A DNA stretch of 64,000 bases from Artocarpus heterophyllus (GCA_025403435.1 CM046349.1:21226004-21290003); one strand, 5' to 3'. Positions 32,193 to 43,086 are shown, counted from the first letter of the stretch. The notes: generated by a model not told the origin, from the letters alone. Numbers and translations are program-made.

Positions 32193-33220
32193 CTCTGCAT
32201 AATGTAAGAGCATTCAATGCCAATATGACGTCTAGATCTGGTTATTTTGAAATGGAAAAATTACAAGGGGAAGATAGAGACAAACTTCACGGCAATCAAA
32301 TGTGTGGTCCCGACGATGTCCTAACAACGCAAGCAATTAATTTTCTCATTAATTACGTGCTACTTTTTTAAACCAACAGATTTTGGAAAAGTGAAGACAA
32401 ATTTTTCTAGGAAAGAACTGAAACTCATTTCAACTTCCATGAGTAGTCTTTTTAAGTGTTTATTTGAAACATTAGAAGCTAACTAATTTTCTTCAGGATT
32501 TAAAAGCTGTTTGAGAAGATTGGTCCGAATCACAATCTCAATTATTCAATTATGAATAATATACAGCTCTTATATATTATAATAAAAAAAATAACTGTAT
32601 TATAAAACTCTCACATGCTACAATAAAAACAGTTCTAATTAATAGTTCTAACCACCATGTCAAACATTTAAATTTTTCTTTGGTTTGCAGAACAGGAGTA
32701 TCAAAAAATGTGACCTCTCAAAATGTTTCCAAGAGTGCAAGGCTTTTAGGGATTCTTTCTATCTGACTTTTCATGGATAATAACGTATTAATTCAATTTC
32801 TGATTGCTTACATTTGGATATAATGCCAACTCTTCTTGACAAAGAAAAAAGAAATCGTCTGGTTTAATCTAGGAAACAGAGCGTGGACTTTACAAATATA
32901 AAACATCATCCAGACTTGACGGGGAAAAAATGCATATCAGATCAAAGTTATGGTCGTAATATTTGTGGAAGACTTACCCAATGAGCTAGAAAGAAGCCAT
33001 AAATACTATCTTCTATTTATGAAATGAACCCAGTATCTAGCAAGAGCTTCTCGTGAGCATTCACAGGGAGTAAGCAAGAGAAACTAAGCTTCCACACACC
33101 ATCCATATAATCAAGTACAACAGCTGAATCACAAATGGGCTTCCTTCATGGATCAAAATGGGGCAGCTAAATCACAAAACAAATCGTCCTCCTTGCACAG
33201 CTCATTGACACAATGACGTT
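32193..33220. other. AT-rich intergenic DNA
   Basis: No coding sequence or recognised repeat that I can support. A weak inverted repeat (about 32508 and 32670) might be another MITE. Confidence 0.5.
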
Positions 33221-33221
33221 T

Positions 33222-33410
33222 TTGTTTATTTGACCCCCTTCTCCTCTAAAACTGTCCTCACCGCCATTCCAAAGCCATTGGCAGAATCAACCTCCATAAA
33301 AGTATTGCTTCTGTCACTAACGTTTAAAGCAAGATCAAGGCGAGTTCAAGATGCTATACTTCTGAACATGAATGCATTCGGCTCCAAAAAATCATGGAGG
33401 TTAATCAAGA
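33222..33410 (-). other. Possible 3' exon remnant of an unknown gene
   Basis: On the minus strand an open stretch ending in TAA at 33222 reads RLDLALNVSDRSNTF and FGMAVRTVLEEKGVK with balanced composition, unlike the AT-rich surroundings. An in-frame TGA precedes it near 33345, with AG acceptors close by. I do not recognise the product. It lies 0.4 kb downstream of the Sm-like gene on the same strand and could simply be untranslated sequence. Confidence 0.25.
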
Positions 33411-33814
33411 ACTAGGTTGCCTATAAGAAATGTCAAAACCGACTTCTTTCTGACCACATTGAGTTCACAACTCACTAATCCACATCCACTAGTTTATTTA
33501 ACAACAATACTAAAAAGGAAACTAAAAAAAAAAAAACACCCCTTTGAGGTTATGCAGGGATCAAATCATTAGACCTGACAAAGGAAGCGTAAATAGAAAT
33601 ATGCTTATCTAGTTTTGTCACTTCACTAATCTATGAAAAAAAAAAATTGAAGATATAACCAAGTTCATTGACAACATTCAAGAAACTTAACATGCAATTC
33701 ATGAAGAAATACCAGGTGCAAATACAGGGACAAGTCAATGAAACGTTGCAATTCTTCCTTGATAATTCACCAGAACCATCCAAGAAAAAAAAAAAAAAAG
33801 TATCTGATGAGGAA

Positions 33815-34129
33815 TCAAAGAGCGAGGAGAGACAATTGCTCATCGATAGAGCAGTCGATGTGACAGGAAGAGCGGCAAGAAGAAGGGATGAGAATGAGGC
33901 CGAGGCAGCGCTGTTCCATGGGAGAAGGAGACGATCGACGAGTGCTCCGATACTCGACGGCGTCTTGCAGAATAATGTTGCCTTGTTTGTCTAAGCAGTG
34001 GAAGTTTCCCATGAAAAACCTCCCGTCTTTGATCCCCACCAGCATCCGTCGGTGCACCAGCTTCCTCACTCTCTCTACTGCTTCAGATTTCGACCCTTCG
34101 CTCCATGATTTCTCGCCTTGGCCTTCCAT
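33815..34129 (-). CDS. Sm-like (LSM domain) protein resembling NatC auxiliary subunit NAA38
   Basis: A 104-residue protein, complete from ATG (34129-34127) to TGA (33817-33815). The Sm1 motif spans about residues 20-60 (KLVHRRMLVGIKDGRFFMG, then CLDKQGNIIL), with D35-G36-R37, G41, D47 and N51 at the conserved positions. The Sm2 strand is at about 74-90 (RCLGLILIPSS). The short acidic/serine N-terminus and the RSTRRSSPSP loop between Sm1 and Sm2 match the LSMD1/NAA38 branch rather than core spliceosomal Sm proteins. In NatC this subunit sits with NAA30 and NAA35 on ribosomes and supports N-terminal acetylation; that role is by homology. I chose the ATG after the leader intron; the longer open frame upstream is intron sequence. 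It is the only apparently intact host gene in the window. Confidence 0.82.
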   Translation of the reverse strand: MEGQGEKSWSEGSKSEAVERVRKLVHRRMLVGIKDGRFFMGNFHCLDKQGNIILQDAVEYRSTRRSSPSPMEQRCLGLILIPSSCRSSCHIDCSIDEQLSLLAL

Positions 34130-34141
34130 CGAACGCTTGGT

Positions 34142-34239
34142 CTGCAGAAAAATAGTAATATTTAAAGCTCCACACAGTGCTAATAAATAAGAGGAGAGAA
34201 TTCTTTGAGAGATTGAACAATAAACGATAGAGAAAATAC
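34142..34239 (-). other. Predicted 98-bp leader intron of the Sm-like gene
   Basis: On the minus strand the donor is ACG|GTATTTTC (34239) and the acceptor TTTTCTGCAG|A (34142), with a T-rich, AT-rich body typical of plant introns. The acceptor is 12 bp upstream of the ATG. Confidence 0.7.
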
Positions 34240-34300
34240 CGTTTGGACTGCGGATCAGGTTCAAAGCTTCCTCGAGGGCTCAAGTTTGAAGCGAATCAGT
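34240..34300 (-). promoter_or_regulatory. First (leader) exon with an overlapping upstream ORF
   Basis: An ATG at 34283 opens a frame that, after joining across the predicted intron, would run 36 codons and end past the main ATG in a different frame. If transcription starts upstream of 34283 this would act as an overlapping upstream ORF. A possible TATA-like ATAAATATT (minus strand) lies near 34330. Confidence 0.4.
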
Positions 34301-34484
34301 GATTTAATTGCATGAATTCCTTCTCCTCTTAATATTTATGTCTATTTTTTTTTTGGCTTCTTTTCGATTTTCGATTTTTGTTTTGATCTTCTCCAAGGGA
34401 ATTGCGCAACGCAGCTAGAAAGAGTTTGGTAGGATCGTAATTAATGTGAACTTTTGTGGTCTTTTTGACAAAAATAGAATTATA

Positions 34485-35207
34485 AAAACATATATGAATT
34501 TATTCAAAATACTACAAACATACCTCAATTGTTAATGTCCCGTTTATTTTAAGAATTTTTTAGATTCTTTAAACTTAAATTTAGATTCAAGTATTAAAAA
34601 TCTCTTGAACACGTATTTGTTTTTCTAAAAATCTGAATCCTTTTAGTTTTAAAAATCTAAATTTTCAGAGTTCTAACTCTCTTAAACTTTTGATACTCGG
34701 ATATCTCTACTATAGTAAAAACTAAAATTCTCTCTCCTATATTTGAGGAAAAAAAATCATTTCTTCATTTGTTATCTAATTGAGATGATTCTTTTTTTAT
34801 TGTGTTCCTAGTGAAGAGAAGAATAAATTAAGATCTATATTGTATATTTTTAAGATCATTAACATTAAGATTTTATTAGATTTGTTGATAAATCACAAAA
34901 CTATTTTCACTACCTCTCCAAACACAAATTCTAATTTTATTTCCTATTCAGATTAAAACTTAAATGCACATCCAAATGTCAATTTGGATAACAATTCAAG
35001 TCACTAACTCAAATCCTAATTCAAATCACACTAACTCAAATCAAATCACTAATTCGAATCTATTTACCAAACGAACCAATTATCAAAAGTATTCTTCAAT
35101 TTTTCAAAAATGTGATGTCAAAGCATTTTTTTTCTTTTGTAGAAAACTAAAGGAATATTTCTTCATTTGTCAAAAGGTATATTAGTAGTATTTTGTATAA
35201 ACTACAA
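34485..35207. mobile_element. Imperfect inverted-repeat element, unclassified
   Basis: Left TTTATTCAAAATACTACAAA (about 34499-34518) is matched in inverse by the sequence at about 35170-35195 (GTAGTATTTTGTATAAA). Inside, GTTT/AAAC-bounded AT-rich DNA from about 34541 to 35066 may be a second, nested small element. Nothing codes. No target duplication could be fixed. Confidence 0.4.
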
Positions 35208-35240
35208 AGATACGTTTGAAATTTTTGAATAAAAAAAAAG

Positions 35241-36675
35241 TAAATAACTCAATTGGTCCCAACCTTTTTAAAAATGTACAATTTGGTTTCCAATCTTTTT
35301 TAATTGAATTAGGTCTAACTAGTAAAAGTACGATTTGGTCCTCAACCGTTAAGTTTGACCGTTAAAAAATATTTTTACCATTTTAGTGAGGGTATTTTAG
35401 TAAAATATCTAATATGTTTTAAAAATTTAAATTAAAACATATTTCTTTTTAAAAATAAATTTAAAATGTAAAAGAAATCCGCAAAACAATAAAATAAAAC
35501 AAAAAACTTACTCCTCCCTTGGAGGATGCCTTCTCCAAAAAAAGTTAAAAAAATAAAAAAAATCCTAATCTAATTTCAATTCCACAAACAAGAAGAAATT
35601 GACCATTTCTAAAAGAAACTTGGCTGAATTTATTTTTGAAATTTTTTCTTCTTGTTTGCAGAATTGAAAGAAATTTGACCATTTCTAAAAGAAAATTTTC
35701 TTGTGGATCCATCAGTATTTAGTTTTGTTCAACTGTAGTTAGGCTTTTCCCATTTACATAATGTAAGTTGGGTTTAGAAACTTACAGCAGTTTTCTAGGT
35801 TCACTGCAAGATGGTTGAGATTCTCAATCAAAATCCCATTTGTTTTCTTGAACTTTGGTAGAGACTTGCCATTAATCTTTTTTTTTTTTTTTGGTCAGTT
35901 TGTGGAGTATTAAGTCTTCTTTGGCATTGTGCTTCCTTCCCTCTAGGTATTCTATCAAACAGTTCTCACTCGTAGTGCTTGCCAGACAAAGAGCACAACA
36001 CCACTCTTTTTAAACTCTTCTTTGGTAAGCAGGCCAAGTATTCTCACTTTTTTCTTCGTGGGCCGACAGCGGTGTGAGGCCAAGACTGGTCGTCGTAGGG
36101 TGAGGGAGGGGGGGTCGTGCGGGGTGATGGCGACACGAGGCCAAAACTGGCCATGGTGAGGTGAGGGTGAGGACGAGAGAAGGGAGGTTGAGTAGGGGGA
36201 CCGACAGTGCAGTGCGGAGGGTGGTCGCCAGGTGGGGGGTTCCTTACTGTGTTTGATTTACATCAAAGAGAGAAAGGAGATGGTGAGAGAGTGACGAAGG
36301 ACGGAGAGAGAAGAAAAATTAGAAAAAATTAAAATAAATTTTTTTCAAATGTATCAATTATTGTGAAGAGGTGATTTAGGGCCCGTTTAGTTTGAGTATT
36401 TGAGTAGAGTATTTGAATGAAGATTTAAATTTTTGTGAGAGAAAATACTGTAACAAAATGATTCGAACCGTGATTCGAATATCCAACCAAACAGGCCCTT
36501 AGTAATTTTGATTAAAAATGAAGTCCTACAATTCTTTCCATCCAAAATTAAACAGCAGGGATTAAATTGTACTTTTTTTAACTGTTAGACCCAATTAAAT
36601 AAAAAAAAAAACATGTTGAGGATTAAATTGGATCTTTTTTTAAAAAAAAAGATTAAGGACAAACCAAGTTATTTA
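35241..36675. mobile_element. Mutator-like element, about 1.43 kb, with GC-rich interior
   Basis: Left end TAAATAACTCAATTGGTCCC and right end ...AAACCAAGTTATTTA are inverse; the similarity continues inward for about 110 bp (ATTTGGT, TTGAATTAGGTCTAAC, AAAAGTACGATTTGGTCC and counterparts at 36545-36660). The interior includes a G-rich, GC-rich block at about 36040-36300 suggestive of captured sequence, and a Tourist MITE at 36379-36498. No gene is identifiable. Confidence 0.62.
36379..36498. mobile_element. Tourist-like (PIF/Harbinger) MITE, 120 bp
   Basis: Starts GGGCCCGTTTAGTTTGAGTATT and ends with the inverse AATATCCAACCAAACAGGCCC. It is flanked on both sides by TTA (36376-36378 and 36499-36501), the target duplication of this superfamily. 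Nested in the right half of the Mutator-like element. Confidence 0.85.
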
Positions 36676-37309
36676 TCCTTAAAAAATTTTAAGATTTATA
36701 CAATAGGGTAATAGTTGCTTTGTTTGGCAACCAAGTTGGAACTCATTAGTTCTATTTAGTTGCTACAGTATTAAGTTTTTATATACTACAACATTAAAGA
36801 GCCTCCACAAAAAAGTATGTCCTTTTTTCCTCTTCAAAATTCTTGTGTTTTTTTTTTTGTTTCCATTCCCTTTTTATTGTTTAATATAAACAAATTATTT
36901 AAACTATTTCAACCTACCGATTTAAGGGAAAACACCTAATGAATCGTTACCATTTATAGACTAAGGAAACTTTACAAATTTTTATTGTTTGATGAAAAAG
37001 AATTATATAAACTTTTAAACCCATTAATCTAGAAAAGAAAAAAAAAACTTACAAATGTTAACATGAGAATTGATTATAGATTGAGCTTGAGGAGAAAAAA
37101 GATTGGTTTAATGACAAGGAATTCACATAGATGCTATTTTTTAAAAATTAAATTTTTATTTATATCATAAAATATAAAAAATTCTTAAGCCACAAACTTA
37201 AAAATACTACAAAATAAATTAAAGAATTATTAGTTTTACATATTCTATTGCGATATTACAATATATTCAGATAGGATATTTTCACATTTTAACATGTCCC
37301 TTAGTACAT
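36676..37309. other. AT-rich intergenic DNA
   Basis: No coding sequence or recognised element seen. Confidence 0.5.
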
Positions 37310-37600
37310 TTCCAATCGCTCATGCCCAGGACAGCTCAACATATCCTGGCATGTCTTTCCGGGACATTTTCAACTTCCTTTATGTCCCACCAAGACATTT
37401 TAAAAATTTTCTACATGTCCTGCTAATGCTAAGACCTTTTAACATGTCTTGACAGTACGTGTCCTAACAGGACATCCCTTTCCACCTCCTGCATGTTTCA
37501 TCGGACATTCTGAAAACCTCCTGCTTGTCCCAACAGGACGTTTTCAAAACCTCCTATATAGGAAATGTCCTAGCAGGACAACCTTTCCACATGTCCCGTT
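37310..37600. repeat. Degenerate minisatellite, unit about 36-40 bp
   Basis: Seven or so imperfect units built around ATGTCC(N3-4)AGGACATTTT(C/A)A(A/C)ACCTCCT. The internal TGTCC..GGACA halves make each unit partly palindromic. Best preserved at about 37490-37580. Confidence 0.7.
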
Positions 37601-38847
37601 GGCACTGGTTTGTCTCCGGTAACGACAGCGTTGCCGACAAGTGAAAAAAACAAAAAAAAAAAAAAGAGAAAAAAAAGTAACAAGCACAACAACAACAAAA
37701 CACAATATCGAAAGGCAATTCAGCTCCCTCAGAATCTATACCGCCATTACTAGACCAAAAAATCAAATCTTGTTTCAAAACTTCAACTCCAACCGAATCG
37801 ATTGATAAAAAAATTCAAAAAACTTAAATTCAAAATCACGATGCGGTGTACAATTTCTTCTGAAGCAAAGTATAGAGAACAAAATGATAAAGGTCTGCAA
37901 AAATCAGAATCGCGATCAGTTACAAAACAAGATGATAAAGCAAAAACCAGACAAAAATGGCCTCGATTTTTTTTTTCTCGCTTTAAGTTTTGTTGGCAAT
38001 GAGCTGTCGGTTTGGAGTAGGAATCTTGGCCTTAGATCTATTAAGATCTATGGCGAGGATGGAGTGTTGCAACAAAGATGATCTCGTACTCGAGATCTGA
38101 ATTTGTGTCACCGACAAAACGGACGAACCCCATGCCACTGGTTCAAATACAGCATCTCCACCTCAGATCTTGTAAGATTGGTGACAAGGACGGCGTTAGG
38201 CGATGGCGTGATGACGAGAGACGTTCTGGCTCTCTACGTCGATGATCAGCGACGGTGGCAGCCGTTGCAGCTTCAACAGACTCCTGGAAATTTTTAAGTG
38301 AGGGAAGAGTGAGACACGGAGAGAGAGTCAGAGTCAGAGAGGAAAGAGGAAACAAAATAAAGGAGAAAAATTTTTAAGAGATAACCACTGATTTGTGGCA
38401 GATCAACACATTTTGTGTCACATACTCTGTTTAACTTTTGTAATTTGTGGCATAAAAAATTTAAGGGTGAAAAAAATTGGTACATTTAATTTTCTCTTGA
38501 AATAAAGAAAGATTTTAAAAAAAGGGCCAAAAAAAATTTTAATTAAAGAAATGGTTATTTTAGGTAGAAAAATTACCTCAGTTTTTTTCAAAAAATATAC
38601 GAAAATAATTATAACGAAGAAAGAAACTTCAATAGAGTAAAAAAAAAAAAAAACTGGAGCAATTTTCATGCTCAAAAAATATGTTTTTTTCCGCCAAAAA
38701 ACTACCCAAAAAAAAGTTATTTGTCCAAAATGACTTTTTTTTAAAGTCATTTTTCAAAACCCCCTTGATAAAACTTATCACCGATTGTTTTATTTATTTA
38801 TTTATTTTTTGGAATGAATTTTTTTTTGGAGTAAGTAGAATTAATAG
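37601..38847. other. Unassigned DNA with homopolymer runs
   Basis: 37990-38340 is less AT-rich and ends in a GAGAGAGTCAGAGTCAGAGAG purine tract, like a plant leader, but no coding frame resembles a known protein. 38480-38790 is full of A/T runs. Confidence 0.45.
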
Positions 38848-39681
38848 TTTGGTTTGCAGTGATTAATAGTTAGTTTCACTTGAAGTTTTAAATAAGATCA
38901 ATCATTTTTTTTAAAAAAAAGATTTATATATATATTCAATTGAAGTTTTGAATAAGCTTGATGCTTTTGTTTTATAAAAAAAAAATTTCTTCAAAATGTA
39001 AATTTGTTTGTTTGTTTGTTTGGTTGGTAGGTGGAAAAAATAAAAACAACACTATTTAGATATAGGGACTTTTTTTTTGTTTTTTCAGAGGGATGCGACA
39101 AGTAGAATAGAATGTGGTTTTAAGAAATAATGTGTGAAAAGTAGAACGAGAGGTATCGATCTAAGATACACCCTTTTTAGAAAAAATAGCTTCAAGAAAT
39201 ATATTAAGTATAATATTAGACAAGCATGAGCCCGTTACGAGAGACGAAAGTGAATTTATACAAAACATAACGGGTGTTTCGGGTATTCTCACTTTTAATT
39301 TAAGTAAATGGCTGACTTTTTTTATTAGGTAAACGGTCTTAATCAATTAATAGTAATCTATCAATGATTTTTATTAATAAATTGATAAATTATTGGAAAC
39401 AGTTATGATAGAGAACGCTTTTATTCTCTACCAATGGAGTGCATGTTTTAAGCCTTTGGATTGTCATAAAACAGTTTGAAGAGAATGAGCTCATATTTAA
39501 AAAAATAAGGGAAAAGCATAAAATTCTTCTCTGTTTAATGCTTGTAAAATCCTTCTTTTTCAATTCTCTTTGTAGACAACACCAAAGCCAGCTCTTTTTT
39601 TACACCTATTCTCAAAAAATAAATATAAAACCTTTTTTTCACACCTCTCTGAAATTTCTAGGGCTTTTCTAGCCCCTATCC

Positions 39682-39966
39682 ATGGAATCCATGGGACCAA
39701 TAGGAGTTCCTCCTCTAAGATTGAGTCTATGCTATATTGGTGTCGTCCGCGTTGTCGATAACACTATCTACATCAATCTCGGCCTTGAGGGGATGCACAA
39801 GATGATCTTTGCTACCAACGATGGCGCGACCATCCTTAAGCGCATGGAGGTCCTCCAGCCTACTACCAATATACTCGTTGAGCCCTCCAAATCTCAAGAC
39901 ATCACAGTCATTGTTGCGCATTGTTACTTTTTGTTGTTCATTGTCTCCTTCTGTTTGTCAGTCTAA
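39682..39966 (+). pseudogene. CCT4-like (TCP-1 delta) chaperonin 5' fragment, copy A
   Basis: Start of a group II chaperonin subunit; the CCT ring folds actin and tubulin in the cytosol. The frame from ATG 39682 reads 94 codons. Residues 33-52 (LGLEGMHKMI, TNDGATILK) match the conserved LGPKGMDKMI and NDGATIL ATP-site motifs, followed by RMEVLQP and the LVE.SKSQD segment (to residue 73), closest to the delta subunit. Short stretches are missing: between MI and TNDG, and after SKSQD, where the GDGTT nucleotide-binding motif is absent. Upstream is plant-leader-like sequence (CTAGGGCTTTTCTAGCC). Only the first exon equivalent is present, so it is a broken fragment; transcription is possible. Confidence 0.75.
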
Positions 39967-40586
39967 TTTTAAAGGGAAAAAAACTTCATTGAAAAAAATG
40001 TACAAGGAAAAGATGATGTTTGTGAAATTGATTTGTGTAATTATATTTTTTTAGGTTTTCCTTCTTCTTCTTGATGAGAATTATTCTTTTCTAATTTTGT
40101 GGCTTTAATAATTCTTCCATGTGTGTGAAGAAATTAAAGTGCATGTCATCTTAAGATGTAGCTAGATCTATGGTTTGTTTGTCCCAATTGATTATAGAGA
40201 TGGGCCTTTTTTTTTTTTTTTTTTGCTATTGAAATATGAATTTATTTACTAAGCAAAGTTTAAGAGCATATTGATTACCACAAAGGGGGCAACCATCTCA
40301 TGAGCAACAAAGCCATTAAACTTAGAAGCTAGGTCCTTTTTTTGTTCATGGTTTGTTTGTCCCTATTCTAGATTTGGGTTTTTTTGGTCATATGTTTTTT
40401 TTGTATTTTGGAGTACCATTTGGAGGTATTCTTCTAAATCTGAAGCTTTTGAATTTAAATTTAGAAGATGATTCATCATCCAAGATCTTTGTTTGTGCAA
40501 AAGAGCTCTAAGATTTTCCACTTTTCCTTGTTTGTTGTTGAAATTGTTTGGTTTCATTGTTTTAAGTATTGGGAAAAAAAAATCAA
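39967..40586. other. Intron-like or intergenic DNA after CCT4 fragment A
   Basis: AT-rich with a long T run at 40208. A 64-codon frame on the minus strand (40557-40363) has no recognisable similarity and I do not call it. Confidence 0.4.
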
Positions 40587-40845
40587 GGTTTGTTTAAAAT
40601 ATCGTCCATGAGGAACAAAACTAGTAAAGTATTGTCCATGAGCAACAAATCTGGGTTTGTTCAAAAATCTAGATTTGTTTAAAGTATTGAGAAAAAAATT
40701 GGGTTTGTTCATAATATTGAGAAAAAAAATCGAGGTTTGTTTAAAGTATTGTCCATGAGGAACAAAACCAGTAAAGTATCATCCATGAGCAACAAATCTG
40801 GGTTCATTTAAAAATCTGGATTTGTTTAAAGTATTGAGAAACAAA
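40587..40845. repeat. 147-bp tandem repeat, about 1.8 units, with a third partial copy at 41935
   Basis: Units start GGTTTGTTTAAA at 40587 and 40734; both carry GTCCATGAGGAACAAAAC, CATGAGCAACAAATCTGGGTT and TTTGTTTAAAGTATTGAGAA. A third, partial copy follows the CCT4 fragment B (41935-42040). Confidence 0.75.
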
Positions 40846-41688
40846 TTTGGTCTGCAGTGATTAATAGTTAGTTTCACTTGAAGTTCTAAATAAGATCAAT
40901 GTCTTTTAAACAAAAGATTGATATATATATTCAATTGAAGTTTTGAATAAGGTTGATGGTTTTTTTATAAAAAAATTTTCTTCAAAATGTAAATTCATTT
41001 GTTTGTTTGGTTGATACGTAGGTAGGTGGAAAAAATAAAAACAACACTATTTAGATATAGGGACTTGTTTTTTTGTTTTTTCAGAGGGATGCAATAAGTA
41101 GAATAGAATGTGGTTTTAAGAAATGATGTGTGAAAAGTAAAACAAGGGGTATCGATCTAAGATACACCCTTATTTTAAAAAAAAATAATAGCTTCAATGA
41201 ATATTTTAAGTATTATATTAGAAAAGCATGAGCCCGTTAGGAGAGATGAAAGTGAATTTATACAAAACATAACGGGTGTTTCGGGTATTCTCACTTTTTA
41301 TTTAAGTAAATGGCTGACTTTTTTTATTAGGTAAATGATCTTAATCAGTTTAATAGTAATCTATCAATGATTTATTATTAATAAATTGATAAATTATTGG
41401 AAAAAGTTGTGATAGAGAGCGCTTTTATTCTCTACCAATGGAGTGCATGTTTGGAGCCTTTGGATTGTCATAAAATAGTTTGAAGAGAATGAGCTCATAT
41501 TTAAAAAAATAAGGGCAAAGCATAAAATTCTTCTCTATCTAATGCTTCTAAAGTCCTTCTTTTTCAATCCTCTTTGTAGACATCACCAAAGCCATCTCTT
41601 TTTTTATACCTATTCTCAAAAAATAAATATAAAACCTTTTTTTTTCACACCTCTCTAAAATTTCTAGGGTTTTTCTAGCCTCGCATCC

Positions 41689-41935
41689 ATGGCGTCCATG
41701 TGACCAATAGGCGTTCCTCCTCTAAGATTGAGTCTACGCTATTATTGGTGTCATCCGCGTTGTCGATAACACTGTCTACATCAATCTCGACCTTGAGGGG
41801 ATGCACAAGATGATCTTTGTTACCAACGACGGCGCGACCAGCCTTAAGCACATGGAGCTCCTCTAGCCTACTACCAATATACTCGTTGAGCCTTCCAAAT
41901 CTCAAGACATCACCGTCATTGTTGTACATTGTTAA
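41689..41935 (+). pseudogene. CCT4-like chaperonin 5' fragment, copy B
   Basis: Near-identical to copy A but the frame from ATG 41689 meets TGA at codon 5; further differences give a TAG in the LLQP equivalent. The same motifs are visible in the shifted frame (LDLEGMHKMI, TNDGATSLK). It shares with copy A the loss of the residues before TNDG and of GDGTT, so those losses predate the duplication. It keeps the leader CTAGGGTTTTTCTAGCC. Confidence 0.72.
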
Positions 41936-42040
41936 AGTATCATTCATGAGCAACAAATCTAGGTTCGTTAAAAAATCAAGATTTGTTTAAAGTATTGAGA
42001 AAAAAATTGGGTTTGTTTATAATATTGAGAATAAGATTTT

Positions 42041-42536
42041 TCCTTTCTTCTTGTTCGTCAATAGAGATTTTTTGGTTTGATTATTTAAATTATTGAGAAA
42101 TAAATAAAAAAAATCAGTGTATGAGATTACATTACTTATTGTGAGCTTATTTGTTTGTTACCATCTGATTAAGATCTAACGAATAGATTACGTTCTCCTT
42201 TAATAAGGAATAGAAACCATTCTCACCATAGACTTGTCCTAAATTATTTATTGAAATTAGTTAATCAATGCCGATATCATTGATTAACCATGTCTATAAC
42301 AAATACTATACTAATTTAAAAAAAATTGGATCATTGAAAAAAGAGCTCAATTGGTCCTTTATTTTGAACATTTCTTTTTAGAAAATTGTTGTTGTTGTTG
42401 TTGTCCTAAGGATTAATTACAAAAATTCCTTCTAAACTATAACATTTGTAATACTTCGCCCTCCAAACTTCAAAATGGAACATTCGTTTTCCTTAAAATT
42501 TGAACTATTAATAAAAATAGACCATCTATTAAAATT
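42041..42536. other. Unassigned AT-rich DNA
   Basis: Contains a short GTT microsatellite (about 42388-42403) followed by ATTACAAAAATTCCTTCTAAACTATAAC, which resembles the end of a Mutator-like TIR, but I could not find a partner end. Confidence 0.35.
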
Positions 42537-42830
42537 AGAGGTGCTCACGGATTGAATTATGAAAAATACGTATTGGTTTTGAATTAGGATTTTTCCAATC
42601 CGATATATACAGTATCTCCTAGTTCATGTAATCCATAAATCTGATATATATATATATAATACCTAAATTTTATATATTAATATATATGTATATATAAATT
42701 TCTAAACTAATATATATATATATATATTTGTGTGTAGGTTATGGATAGAATTTTTTACAATTTTATTAAATTAAAAAAAATAAAACCCAACTCAAATAAA
42801 GACCAAATCCACCCCCATTTTGTTTAAGTT

Positions 42831-42869
<39 letters not shown>

Positions 42870-43078
42870 TTTTATAAAGTTTGTTTAATGTAATGCTACA
42901 ATTTCGTTTATTATTCGGCTTGCATTGGATTAGATTGTAACTTGTCAGATTTTAATGAATTATATTATATTATATTATACTTTTTAATTCTTTTTTTAAT
43001 TAATTTAAACCCTCAATCTGTGAGTCTATGGATTCTAATCTGTAAAATTCGTTGTTCATAGATTGGATTGGTAATGAC
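42537..43078. mobile_element. Possible decayed hAT-type element with TA microsatellites
   Basis: Left TAGAGGTGCTCACGGATTG..TTATGAA and right (inverse) TAG..GGGTCATTACCAATCC..TATGAAC share GGATTG and TATGAA blocks in inverted order, reminiscent of hAT ends. The flanking 8 bp do not match. (TA)n tracts occur at about 42640-42730. Confidence 0.35.
42832..42866. repeat. (AT)n microsatellite
   Basis: An uninterrupted AT dinucleotide run of about 34 bp. Confidence 0.95.
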
Positions 43079-43086
43079 CCTATCTA

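Larger units (their letters stand above)
38848..42040. repeat. 2-kb tandem duplication (unit offset 1998 bp), second unit internally deleted
   Basis: 38848-39926 and 40846-41934 are colinear over nearly 1.1 kb, from TTTGGT(T/C)TGCAGTGATTAATAG to the CCT4-like fragment and CATTGTTA. In the second unit the sequence then jumps to the TAAAGTATC..ATGAGCAACAAATCT block that occurs at 40625 and 40770 in the first unit, so about 0.7-0.85 kb is deleted. The similarity covers noncoding upstream DNA as well as the coding start. Confidence 0.85.

Noticed and set aside
32508..32690. Weak inverted repeat that could be another MITE
   Set aside because: Only short GTTTGA/TCAAAC similarity and no target duplication.
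33888..34190. 100-codon frame on the plus strand opposite the Sm-like gene
   Set aside because: Antisense shadow; the minus strand carries the conserved Sm motifs.
37310..37600. CRISPR-like array
   Set aside because: Units are diverged head-to-tail repeats without unique spacers, in plant DNA.
40363..40557. 64-codon charged frame on the minus strand
   Set aside because: No similarity, no splice or promoter context; lies in intron-like DNA next to the CCT4 fragment.
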